NCBI GenBank assembly: GCA_905182985.1
Contig: CAJJDN010000054.1
Span: forward strand, 62,001-126,000
Source: Paramecium sonneborni
Taxonomy: Eukaryota > Ciliophora > Oligohymenophorea > Peniculida > Parameciidae
DNA length: 64,000 bases
Reading direction: 5' to 3'
Positions within the stretch are counted from its first letter, which is position 1, and each line of letters starts with the position of its first letter. Below are positions 12,301-25,700 of the stretch, piece after piece. A model generated the notes under the pieces. It ran no database searches, was not told the origin of the DNA, and saw only the letters and a list, made by a program, of their open reading frames with translations. Both the position numbers and the translations under genes were made by a program.

Positions 12301-15300
12301 AATATTTTTAAAACTTGAATCAGAAATTTCTAGATTTAGAATACTATTTTATGAATTGATACTTATGGAACCTGTTGTATTTGATACTTAATATAAATCT
12401 GTTGATATATTATTTGCTGTAATTTCAATTAATTTTATTATTCCTTTATTTTCTGTAATGATTTCAAAAATCCCACTTTTAAATGCAAGAATATTTTCAA
12501 AATTACAATATTAACATATAAATGTAGATGTTTTTATTTTAGCAGCTCCACCAATATTTTTTATATTAAATATTTCAAAAATTAATTATTTTAATCTACT
12601 GCTCTCTAATTATTCATTCAACTCTAAATTATAATATTTCTATAATAAATTTATGGTTAAATCATTATGATTTTAAACATTATAATTACGAAATGTTACA
12701 TTTAATGAATTTATGTAGATAAAAGAATTAGATGAATTTGTAAATGCATTATGTTAAGATAATAAATTTAATATTTCCACTATGCTACTTTAAGAATTAA
12801 TAAAAATTAATGATGCATAAGATACAAATGTATCATCTATTTATGAATGAAAAATATTTTCAAAAAATTAAATATTATTTATTTAGATTTCTATATTTCT
12901 TTCTGAATCTATTGCTAAAAGGGAAAAAGATTTTTCTGATTATTAATGTAATAATAAGTTTCCTTTAAATATAATATCCATAATTTGTATAGTACTATTT
13001 ACTGAGGTTAATTCGATTTATTTTGGAGATAAATGCAATATAGATTCATCAACAGTAAATTAATTTAAAACCAATAAGTTTTAAATTTTAAAGGAATTAA
13101 AGTTCATTATTTTTAGTAGTTAATTTTTTTCTAGGATATTCATTTTGCAAATTTAATCTAATTGTATTTTTTACTTTTAATATTATTATTCATAGATTAT
13201 ATTCTAAATTACAATTTGATTACTATCATATATATAAAAAATGAAAATATTATTCAAATTAAAAAATTAAATATCTTTTGATATGAGTTAGTAGCATTTA
13301 ATAATAAATAAAAATGGAGTGAATCCATAATTAGAAGGACTTATTATTTCTTTTAAATAGAATTTTGTCATTTTAAAAATTACATTACTTGATTCTTAGC
13401 TTGATTACATTTTTAAAAAATTTGAGTTTTACATTTAAAACTATTATATATTAAAATTATTAATTCTTATAGAAATAAGTGAGTTATAATTTTTCTCAAG
13501 AATTGTAATTAATTATGACTCTTTTAGATTATTATCAGATGCATAAAAATAATCTATGGATAGATTATAATTTGCATTGATTAAGCTTGACATTTATATA
13601 TCATTTGTAAATAAATTGATATTTATTATTGATAGAATTGTCTATCCAAAACAACTAATAAAGTTGGAATTTTAAAATTAACATTATTTTATGGTTATAT
13701 TCTTAAATGTTATTTGATTTAATTAATCAAAATTAGGTTCAGCAAATAAAATTGTAGAATTTTAAAATATACAATTTTCAATTTAAATATATTCAACTTA
13801 TAAGAAGATTTAATTATTTGTAAACTAAAATAAATTAGAATTAATTAAAATAGAATTTGTTATTTGTAATACATGAATTTTAATAATTCCATTAATTTTT
13901 GACATTTCTAAACTTAACAAAGATGAATTTTCAATCCTTGTGTTAAGGATTGTTAAATTATTAAGTTAAATATCACCAAAAGATGAAGTTTAAAAGCAAG
14001 ATTCAGTATTATGAATAATACTATCAATTATTGTAAAATTAACTAATTTTAAATCTATTGAGTTATTATAGTTTAGAATTAAAAAGTCATCATTTTCCAT
14101 TCTTTTTTAAATAAGATTAGCAATAACTAAATTATCAATATTTTAAATAATTATTGGTGCATTGGTTTAATAAATTAAGTTAATTTCTGAAGTAATAATG
14201 AATTAAACTTTTTTAAGTGAAAATATTTTAGTTTTTAATGTTGTTTTTAACAATTGGTTGACAAAATAACAGGGTAATGAACTAGTAAAGTTAAATTAAA
14301 TAATTATAGTATGAACTCCAATATAATTCAAATATTAAATTTAAATTTCTTTTTCCCAATGTGAATCGATCAATTCACAATAATCATATTGAATTTTATG
14401 TAAGAAAGTCGAAGAACAAAATTCATCAAAACAATATCTTGCAATTTAATCATAAGGATCTAATTATATATTAGGATCAGAAACTTATTTGAAACATTTT
14501 TTAGTAAATTAATGATTATCATAATTATCAATTGAGAAATTAGGTTTTTAAGTCTAAAATAAAATATATAATTACATATATTTCTTATTCTGATCGTATT
14601 TAACATGCTTAACATAAATTAGGGCATTAAGAACAAGAGCCTTCAAATTAATATCTATTAGGTTAGAAATAATAATTCAAGGGACACTTATCACAAATAA
14701 AACCATCTTAATAATTATAATCACATTTTTAACAATTAGAATCACAAAATTTTCTACATACAAATTCAACAAGTTAAAAACCATCAATACATTCAACTAT
14801 TTATTCTTGAATATCTAAAATAGGAAATCTATTAGAAAAATATTAAATAGGCTAAAATTTCATCATAAAACTTTGAATTAATTAAGTCCAACCATTCTTT
14901 AGTAAAAAAGAACCTTCTGTTACTATTTTTGCTGATGCTGTTGAAAAATAATCTGTTTAATAACAACCTCCATTTTTAATTGAAGCTGTGTATCCTAAAT
15001 CACAAATAACACATTTTATTTAAGATTCAGGAGATAAAATACATTATAAACAATTAGGTTAATATTTTTAACATTCTACTATTTCAGAAGCAATATTAAA
15101 ATCATCTATTAATGATAAAGTGCATATTTCTTGATTATCTTTAATATAAGATCTTAAACAATTTTATATATTGGGTTTCTAAAATAAACATTTACCAATA
15201 TCAAAATCATAAATATAATTTTCTTCACATAAAGCACATCCAACAATTCTTTCTTCATCTTAATCTTCATATTAAAATTCACCATATAATGTACATATAT

Positions 15301-17357
15301 TTTAATCATTCAACAAGAATTCAAAACAATATTTGCAAAAACTAATAGAACATAATTTACATTATTTATTTAATGTTAAATAATATGGAGCGATACAGTA
15401 TTTTACTTCTGTGTTTTTCAATTAAGTACAAGCACCATTAATCAGTACATATTCATAATAGCATTAATAACAAATATTTCCATATATAGTATATATACAT
15501 TGTTCACAATTTGGTATAACACTATAACAGAAATACTTATAAGATATAATTTTAATTTTAGATATATCTTACATATAATCATTGAGAATAAAGGAATAAT
15601 TTTAGTTACAGTCTTTACAATAAATCAGATCCATTCCATCAAATTGGAAATATTTAGGTATTTAATCTGAATAAATTCTTTATACATCTCCATTCTTATC
15701 TAAAAATAAAGTCTTATCACATTATGGATCTTATATCCATTTTTTAGGATTTTATACACATTCTAAACAAGTTACTAAGTTTTCTGTAATAATGGAAGGG
15801 CTAATTCATATTGAGAAATTACCATTAAAAACAATTATCAAGATATTCAAAATATCCATATTTACACTTTTGTTTCATATTTATATCAATAACTAATTCT
15901 AGATTATAATCTGAATAGGATAAACAATATTCTTTATCTATTGTATTTATTGGACATACACAAGCTTTGAATTATGGTAAATAAATTCTAGAAGATGTTT
16001 TATCACAAGATAAACAATTATTTTTAGTAGGACCATCACAATCTTTACAACTATAATGACAATTTTATTAAATTATTTAAATTTCACAATTATAAAATTT
16101 TATATTTCTTAGTTATACATTTAAATAATTGGATGCCAATTATAAATTATTACCATATTATAATTTAAATTATGTTCTTTTAAATTAGATTACTTTAATT
16201 TCTGATTTATAAATATAAATTTAATTCTCATCATAGAATTTTATTTCTATCGTTAAATAATCTTCTTATAATTTAACATAAATATTATGCCAAAGAGTTA
16301 TTGGATTATCAATTTCCAATTCTTTTTTAATTAGAAATGGATTATCAGAAAAATCTATTGTTACTATTGGAAATGTATAACTGTAAGTTGAAACAATTAT
16401 TTAATTTTTAATTGATGAAATCCTATAAGATAAAGATAATGGAGATAAATTTATATCTGCTAAAGAGTTTTAGAAATTAGACGTTAGAATCAATAATTGA
16501 TACATAAATTCATCCTATTTCTAAATTATATCTGTAATTTTCAGCCATCCAGATAAAGTAAATGAATTACAATTGATATTTTCTGATACAAAAATCTAAT
16601 TTTATAAATAATTGATATCTAAATCATTTAAAGTATAAATTAAGTTAGGTTTACATTTACAACTTAAAAATGGTTATAAGGTTTCGTTAGCTAATTAATC
16701 ATAATTTATGTCATCTAAATTCTCTATAACTGTATATTCATAAAGAATCAATTAGCCTGGAAAATAAGTAAATTTAGTTCCAGATTAAATAGATGGAACT
16801 TTTGATAGACCTACAATCATACTATCCCCAAAAGTCATTAAGAGGTTAGTATCTTAAAAAGGCCGTTTTATTTCTAAATATTAATGGAGTATGGTTATTT
16901 TATTACCAATAATAATTAGTTCTAATTTTTGTTATTGTGGCAATTAAAAAATACAAAAAAAATACCAAACATTCTCATATTCAAAAATATCTACTTTCTC
17001 TTCAAAAATATGTTCTTCATTATTATTATCTATAAAAGCAATTTTTTTTTTAATTTTTTTATTTGCGTAATCTAAACAATCAGAATATAAAAAGTTAAGT
17101 GAATAAGTCTTTTCTTCAACTGCACTATGTAAAAGTAAGCAATTGCTTTCAAATTAATTAATAATACCCAATTAAGTAATTTAAGTCAAAGGATTATATC
17201 TAGACCATAAACCATATCGAAATCCATTTGAACTTTAATACTCATTATCTGATAGTCTAATAGATTACTTGCTAATCTGATATTATTAATCTATTTCTTT
17301 AATCTTTAGACTTTTTAAACTCATACAAACTATTAGCAACAGAACATAATTAACCAT
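9311..17357 (-). CDS. Giant Cys-rich, beta-helix-like surface protein with C-terminal membrane segments
   Basis: 2,652 residues after removing four 22-nt introns (15801-15822, 14554-14575, 10177-10198, 10042-10063). Order: a signal peptide (MVNYVLLLIVCMSLKSL); a ~500-residue region whose TLSGWLKI and beta-rich pattern resemble LamG/ConA-like domains; ~500 residues of Cys repeats of furin/growth-factor-receptor type (CDSNCQKC, CDKCP); ~1,250 residues of Asn/Ile-rich beta-strand repeats like a parallel beta-helix; a second Cys-rich block (ENCNGSWKVGDKSCNEGHIGALCEEC); then several hydrophobic segments and a short tail. This architecture is a large ciliate-specific family of presumed surface or secretory-pathway proteins, function unknown. 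The TGA at 9311 lies inside sequence that is open on the other strand for 86 codons; that plus frame is a shadow. Confidence 0.85.
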
Positions 17358-18352
17358 TTAAAAACTGGAATATTAAATATTAAACAAATATAAATAATTC
17401 AATAACAATTTAACTAATTGAATCTCATTTTAATAAAATATTACTTATTTATTCATTAATTTTAAGTTTTTCAGCATTTAATTATAAATTTATCATGTTA
17501 GAATACCCAAAAATATTTTATTTTTTAAATATTAAAATATAAACATGCTTTCAATAATTCATAATTGCATTTGAAACTATCTAAATACATTTAATAAATT
17601 TATATTTCCTTTTTCAATCTAATTAAATTATTCAATTCTATATTATATCTTACAAATTTAGTGTCTTTTTTATTTATTTAGTTTTTCTTGCAATCATAAA
17701 TTATTCAAAATTTTTTATATTCATAAACAATTTTTTAGTTATATTTAATAAATATCCATTCATATGAGAATTATGAGATTAAATATGTAATTAAAATTAA
17801 TAATTTAAGATTCATTAAAATTCCATAATATTTCAATATTAATCGAATAAAATAATCTTAATAATTGGTATTAGAAATATGTAGTATTTTAAACTATTTC
17901 ATTATAATAATTTTTTTATTCCAAAAATAAATATTTATTAGTTTGAAAATTATAAATTAAATATGTTTCATAAATAAAGTTATTTTAAAACAGCTTTACA
18001 AGTTAACTTTTAAAAAAATCAAATGAAATTTACATGATTTTTATAAGAATATGATAGAATTTATTTTACGAATCAAAATTTATTTAGTAATTGATCAAAT
18101 TAAGGTACATATATAGAAAATTTTGAATACAATTTAAAATAAATGTTATTATTATTACTATATTATAATAAATAAAATCAACTAATCAAAATTTATTAGA
18201 TGTAGAAAGATGTGTGATGATGATCTTAATAAAATTTAATATAGTTAAAATAGTAAATACCAAAACTACTAGATTATAAATTTAAAAAAAATGACAAAAA
18301 TTCTTTGAAAATAAAATAATTAAATTAATAATAATAAGAGAATATTGTAATT
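17358..18352. other. Long A/T-rich stretch without a supported gene
   Basis: Almost 1 kb upstream of the giant minus-strand gene. I found no frame in the ciliate code with convincing composition, no intron-like joins and no repeat. It must include the promoter of the giant gene. Low-complexity A/T runs dominate. Confidence 0.45.
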
Positions 18353-19425
18353 ATGTAACAAGTAAGAAACATAAAACTTATAAAAAGCAATTAGATTCTT
18401 TTTTAAATGCTTATTCCACAATAAGACATAATATTGATTGATCATTATTATTCTTTTGGTTTTTTTACATTTCGCGATTAGACAATTAAAAATTTCTGCC
18501 TTTAATCAAATAATATATTGTAAATCGATAAAGCTGGAGGATTGTATAAATATGTTTAATAAAATGAATATCCTTTGAATACTGATATTACTACTTATAC
18601 TACATGTTATTAAAGATATATAAAAAAATATAATTTTGATTAAATTATTTAATTTTGTAATTTTGAAGATAAACTAAATTAACATTTCAAAATGGATCAT
18701 CTTAAAACTTAATGTAAAACAAGAATTAGAAATAAAAACAAAACTTTAGAAAAAAACATGAAATTTGAATTGTTAAATAAATAAACAAGGAATATTTTTG
18801 AATATGAAACTTGTTAGAAATTTGTGTTCATTCATTTTAGACATTTGAAATTAAAAAGTCCTTTTCAGATTTAAATGTAAAGAAAAATTTGAAAATTATC
18901 TAATAACTTAAGACATTGTCTTAATAAATCTTAACTCCATTGAATAAGGTATAATAATAGGAGAGGGTTTCATTATTTATTTTTTTAATGAAGTTATTAG
19001 AATATTTAATTTGCTTAAATATCAAATTTTAGTTGATATTTTTATAATTGAATTATATAGTATAAAATGGAGAATAAATTGATGATTTTACAACTAATTA
19101 AAATGTTAAAATGTAAGAAGCTGACAATAGAATAAATCAAAAAATTATACAAATTACATATGCAAATAATAAGGATTTCAATATAAATCAAATATTGTAT
19201 TTGAGATATCTGATATTTATAAAATATATGCTCAATTTTATAATTTAATTAATGAATCTTTTGGATCTCATTTTTCTATACAATCCTTTTTTATTGATAA
19301 TACTTTTAATTTTGCATAATCAACAAGTTGTTGATTGCTCACTTTTTTTTACATCACTCAAAATACTTTTTTTTTAATATAATATTTTAGCATAATAAAT
19401 ATTAAAAAGATTGCGATCAAAATGA
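18353..19425 (+). CDS. Tentative gene with Cys/His motif, possibly degenerate
   Basis: From ATG at 18353 the frame is open to about 18845 and contains folded-looking sequence with Cys and His in zinc-finger-like order (YNFDQIIQFCNFEDKLNQHF, then MDHLKTQC). To continue to TGA at 19423 the reading must shift by two; the only GT...TAG that does so is 17 nt long (18843-18859 approximately), shorter than any other intron here. With it the model has 351 residues. The last third is hydrophobic and less convincing. It could be a real gene with an ultra-short intron, two genes, or a decaying copy. It would end 14 bp from the convergent small gene. Confidence 0.38.
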
Positions 19426-19439
19426 AATAATTAATATAA

Positions 19440-19688
19440 TCATTTCACTACTTTAAAGCAGATTCCTTCAACTATCTCAGTTATTTTAGAAATATGACTC
19501 TCATCATGCATAAGTTAGAAGTCAATTCCATTCATTCCACATTACATTAAAGTATAAATTTAATGATTATTTAACGATTTTTTATTTGGTGCTTGTTTAT
19601 TTTATTGCTGTTATTTAGATTTCTCATTTTAAATTTTTTAATCGGCATTTTTATTATTCTCAGATTTCTTATTATTCGAATTTTACAT
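19440..19688 (-). CDS. Small basic/Asn-rich protein, 82 residues
   Basis: Open without introns from ATG at 19688 to TGA at 19440. The first 40 residues are Lys/Asn/Gln-rich and disordered (KKSENNKNADQKIQNEK); the last 40 look folded (QIYTLMQCGMNGIDFQLMHD, then SHISKITEIVEGICFKVVK). I do not recognise it. It sits 101 bp from the start of the giant GTPase gene, which runs the other way, so the two may share a promoter region. Confidence 0.5.
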
Positions 19689-19789
19689 TCTAGATTGATT
19701 TTTATATTTATTATTAAAAATAATAAAAATTCTACATTTATTCTATAAATTTCTATTAATAGCAATAATTAAATTAATTGTTTTTAATA

Positions 19790-22700
19790 ATGGATTCTGG
19801 TTTCCCTTAAATAAATAATAAAGATGCAATAGAAAATTTAAAAACGATTTTTGAAAGGATTAGAAAAAGATAATATATTCGTCCTGTGTTTATTATAAAT
19901 GAGTTAAAAAAAATTATTGATTAATTGGATTAAGATGATTAATAAAAAATAATATAATTTATGATATAGGAATTTAATGGTGAAGAAATACTTGAATAAA
20001 GTGGATATGTCAAAATATCAAATAATTAAGAATTATATTAGAGAGCAAGGATTAACAAAGATAAAAAACTTATTTTATAGTCTTTAAAAAACTCTTAGTT
20101 TAATAAGGATAACGAAATTCATTATCTTATTTCAAAAAATGAATAAATAATTTCTAATTTAGAGGAAAAAATTTTTGATTTGCTTGATTTAAATGAATGT
20201 AGATTAGGAAAAAAATTCATTCAATAAATAAAATTACTTCAAACTTTAATTTCCTTTCTCTTTCTTCCAAATATATAATAGCAGATAAATATTATAGAAT
20301 AAATTATAGGTGCCTAATTAACACCTTAAATAAATTAATTTCAATTTTACCTTGAAAAAAAATAAAATATTGATAAAGATTCTTATAAAAAAATAATCAA
20401 GAAATTATAAGAAAGATAATTATAGTTAATATCTTCAGAGGAATTTAAAAACTATATAAAATAAATGAAAGATTATAATTTTTTTTTAGCAATTGATTCT
20501 CTTATTGAAAATTATAAAGAATATCGAGAATTTTTAATTTTAAAATTTTGTAGCTTATTGTAATGTTAGAAGCATGAATTTAAATTGGATGCCTTACTTT
20601 CTTATATTTAATCTATTGAAAAAATTAATGAAGAAATAGAAGAGGTATATTATTGTATTATATTTTATTTTTGGATGAATTATTTGATTTAATTTGATAT
20701 ATCATAAGGATTCTCAGATATTTAAAATATTTGTAAAATAGAGGGGAAAAGTAGAGAAGATGTTATGAAATAAATTATTGAAGAGTAAATAAATTCAAAT
20801 AAAGATTAAATTTTAAATTAATTTGTTCATACAGTATTTTATTTTTCAAACGATTTTTAAGTTTAACATTATTAAGAGTATAAGAAAAAATTATCAGATA
20901 TAAAAACAACAATTTGTGAAACTTCTGTAAAATTGTCATCATAATTTTGGTAAAATGTCTCTGAATTATAATATTGTTAATTAAATGAAATTTAAGAAGA
21001 AAGAGAATTGGTTCATTTTTTTTGGATTACTTAATTTAATCCTTAAATATTGGATATTATTCAATAAATAAAAGCATAGAAAAGTTTAAGTATTTTTGAA
21101 GCAGCTAAATTACTAAAAGATAAATTTAAAGAAACATAATTAGAAAATATAAATTTTATAATTAAAAATATTTTGATGATTCTTCCTTACAGTTTTTAAT
21201 ATATAGATAAATAACACATGATTCTATTCATAGAGTTTTATTTAAAATTAAATACATAAAATGAATAATTCTAGAAAATAATCGAATAAATATTCCTTTC
21301 CTTAAAAAATAATAATTTTAAAGATTCAAAATTTATTTAGGCGTGCGAATAACTTTATGAATTAGACAAAACATTATATGAAAATTGGTTAGGAATTATT
21401 GAGTATTTTAACATTTTCTAATTAAACCCTATTTGTTAAAGACAGAAAAAGATTCATAAATAATTTCCAAAAGGTTCGAAAATAGCAATAGAACAATTCA
21501 GCTTTTATGCTCCAGAAGAATAAAATCAACTACTTTTTTCAACAATAAAAAATTGGGTTTAATGTATGGATGCAAATTCTACATATTATCTATTTGATAT
21601 ATTTGTAGATATTTTAAAAAGAGGTGAATCGTTTGATCTTTTTCTTAAAATTATAAACGAAGAAATTTAGAAAATTTCCTAATTTAAATCAGGATACTTA
21701 AATATCAAAGCCATTTTTCAAATCTTTTTTAATAATTCAAATTAAGAATTAGAATATTTGCTTCTTAAGTATCATTCAAAAATTTATCCTGTTCCATTTA
21801 TATACTAAACTTATAAACTTGATAATGTTTAAAATTTTTAAGATATATATGAAATAAATGATAAATTGTATTACTTGATGAAAAATAGTATCAATATTAT
21901 AAATTTTAATTTAAGTAAAAACTAATCAAAAATAGGTAAAACAGAATTGATAAATAACATCTTTTATAAACAATAAAAATTTGAAATAAGAGATAATTGT
22001 TAATTGAATGATAATACAATAGATTTGATGTTTGATTATGAATTTAATGGTACAAGGAACTTTATGGTTGCAGATACACATGGATATATTCCATTAGATA
22101 TTTTAATTAAAGTTTTACCTCTATTTTAAATTTGGATAATTCAAATAGATACAGAAAATGAATTAAATAATACTATTGAAATAATAAAATCAATTTAACA
22201 TCTTAATTCTTATTAAATATGTCTCCTCATTCGAAATTCAAATAAAAGTTAAATACCAGAATAAACTTTAAGGGAATTAAAATAATTTAATATCACTTTT
22301 CATTAAATTATTGATCTAGCATAAGGAGAAATCAATAAATAAGTTTAACTAAATGAGATTGATTAAGCTTCAAAATATATTTATGATTAAATATTTGCAT
22401 AGTAGGATTTGATAACAGAATCTAATAAAATATATTTAAAAATCCTTTAAGAATTCAATTCCAAATCTAAAGAAAATTCAGAAGAGATTATTTAAAATCA
22501 AATTCTATTTGACACTATAGAGAAAGAATTAAAAAGAATATTTGAATTAGATTAGGGATTCTATGATTTAGAAGCTTTTTCTTTGCGCCACAGTGATTTT
22601 TAGATTAATATATTGGAAAACAAAATTCACTAAATGTTGTAGCATCCAAGTTAAGATTAATCGATTAAAGAAGTAGAGGAGCAAATTTAAGACTATTAAA

Positions 22701-25700
22701 TCTTTAAAAAATATAGAATACCTACAAAATTATTAAAGCTATTTTAATAAATATTAAAAAAAGATCATATTTAGTATTTATGGTTTATTGAAAAATTGAA
22801 ACAATTTGATGAGGAAAATATGTAATAATTAACATTGAGATCTTAAAATCTTATTCAAGAACGATCATCCATAAGAGTTAGTAGTTAAATATTATTTTCA
22901 AATTAATCTTAAGAATTAAATTAATAATTTTCGGAGGTTTAAAATTAAATTCAGGAAATTGAGAATCTTATTAAATTTAAAAAAATTAGTATAGAGATAT
23001 TTTGGAGAGAATTAATTTAATTCAAAAGTCTAGGAATAAAAATTGATATTGATCCGATTGATTCACTTTGTTAATTAATCAGAAAAGGGGAACCCTTTGA
23101 ACTTTTAGATAGTGATACTTAAAAAATAAATAAGTAATTTTTAAGTCAATTAATAGAAAAACTAAATAAAAATAAAGATTAAAAAGTTTTAATTTTAAGT
23201 GTTTTAGGACCTTAAAGTTCAGGTAAATCAACCCTATTAAATAAAATATTTGGATGTCATTTTTTGGAAAGTGTGGGAAGATGCACAAAAGGAGTTAATA
23301 TACAATTAATAAAAGTGAGAGAAAAATCTACTTATGAAAATTTATTTGATCAAATTTTGATACTGGATACTGAAGGACTTTAAAGTCCAAATCAAATTGA
23401 TAATGAATTTGATAAAAAAATGTCATTGTTTATTTTAGCAGTTAGCGATATTATTTTATTAACAATCAAAGGAGATATTCTTTCATAATTTCATAAACTT
23501 ATTGAAATTTCTATTTAATAATATGCTCAACTAATTAAAAACATGGCAGCAATAAAATAGATAGTATGGTGCTTTAATTAAAATAATGATGTGTAAAAGA
23601 AAGGACCTTTTCTTGAACAAATACAATAATTAGCTATACACTTAAGTTAAGAGGAATAAAATTAATAAATTGATTATTCAAATATTATAGATATCAATCC
23701 AAAACATATTTGGGTCTTAGGATTTACTTAAATATAGAATATTTGGAATTCTTAATAGTGGACTTAATCAAAAATTAATGAAACATTTTCTACCAGTGCT
23801 TATTAAAATGGAATTAAAATGATTAAAAATTATTTTGAAAAATTTCAACTCTCCATTGATAAAGTATAATTATTAAATCTAACTTAAATATTAAACTCTA
23901 TTGATGAAATTTGGAATAGCATTTAAAAATTGCCTGATTTTTCTGAATTTGAAGAACTTCTACAATTACATTAAAATATATAAATGAAAAATGAATATAA
24001 CAATATTTTTGAAAGAAGAAGTGGAGATTTTGAATTTAAAAATTAAATTAGATTTTAGATTAATGATTCTACTCTAAATAATTAAATAACTTTCTAACAT
24101 TTATAATAATTAGAATATGATGTGACAAATGAGGTTAGTAACAAACTACAAAGGATTTAAGAAAATATAAATTAAGATCTTATAAATTATTAATAAGAGA
24201 AAAAGATTTCTAAAAAAATTTATTTAAAATTTTAAGATTAATTAGAATAATAAATTCATAATGAAAAATTAGCCTGCAAACTAATAATTACAGAATCAAT
24301 TATTCTTCAATTAATTGAGTATTATAAACAAAAAGGTTTTCAAGATTTATCTGAGCGCGTTAGATTTTAGTATGAAGAAGCTTAATAAGAATAAATCAAC
24401 GAGAAAAATATGGAATAATTTCATTAAGAGTGGGATAATATTGTAAAATAATTTTCTAAAAATTTACGATAATAATTTTATAGATTTTAAAATTTGCAAT
24501 ATGAAACCATAAAAGGCTAATATAATGAATTTATTTTGAGATCAACCAAAGAAACTAGCTATCTTTAATTATTGAGAGATTAAATAGACTAAAATTAGGA
24601 AGGAAAAGATTAATTATTTCAATTATATTCTTAAGAGTTGAATGAGACTTAATTTAGACCTATTTTTAAAACAGATAAATACTACAATATCTCTCAATAA
24701 ACTTTATAACAAAAAATCCAAGATTTTGATGGACCAAATTATATCAATTTTTTAAAATTTTATCGATGTTAAATAAAAATCAAATATATTCAGAAAGATC
24801 ATCTTTAAGAAGGCTTTAATAAATTTATTTCTGATCTTATTTACAGTTTTTAAACTGAGGGAAACAATATTCAATAATTATAATGTATTTTTGATCATTT
24901 TTAGTTATAAATTGATCCAAATCTTTAATAATTTATGAATCAATAGCATTCTTAATTAAATACAGATTAATTTAGAGAATTTTAAAGATTATTAATGTCA
25001 ATATAAATACCCTAGGATCTACAGAAACCAAACTTTTTGGAATATAATAATTTTCCTCCTTAGATTTATAATAAGCTAAATTACATAAATATTTTTTAAG
25101 AAGAAAAATAATTGTTATGTTTTGAAGTAAAATAATATTTAGAATAAAAGTGTAATGAATTTTACATTATTTCATAAAAATTTAAATTTGAATTTAATGA
25201 TGATGTAGATTATCAATAATATTAAAACTATTTTGAGTAAATGTAATTTTAAAATTACAATCTAAATCTTTAAAATAATTTTTGCTAGTCTTTTACAGAT
25301 AGAATGAAAATAGATTAATCGTGGGATCAATTATACACAGAAACTTATTAATTCATTTCATAAGAAATAATTAATTAGCATTCAACTTAGTTTTATTAGT
25401 AATAGTAAGTAGGAGTGTCGTCGTATAATATGCAAAAAGTAAATATACTCATTGATAAATTAAATACAGATTTAATATAAAATAAGTTTAATAAATCATT
25501 TGCCTATTTTGGGCTTACATTAAATAGATTAGGAGAAAGATGTATAATATTTTTTAGTTTATTAATTATTTGGAAGTTTATTTGCTTTTAATAAATGTAA
25601 TCAGTAAGAAAAATAATAGATCAATTGGAATAAAGTAAATAAAATTAATTTGAGAAGATTCTAGCTGAAAACAAAGATGATAAAAATGAATTGAGCAAAA

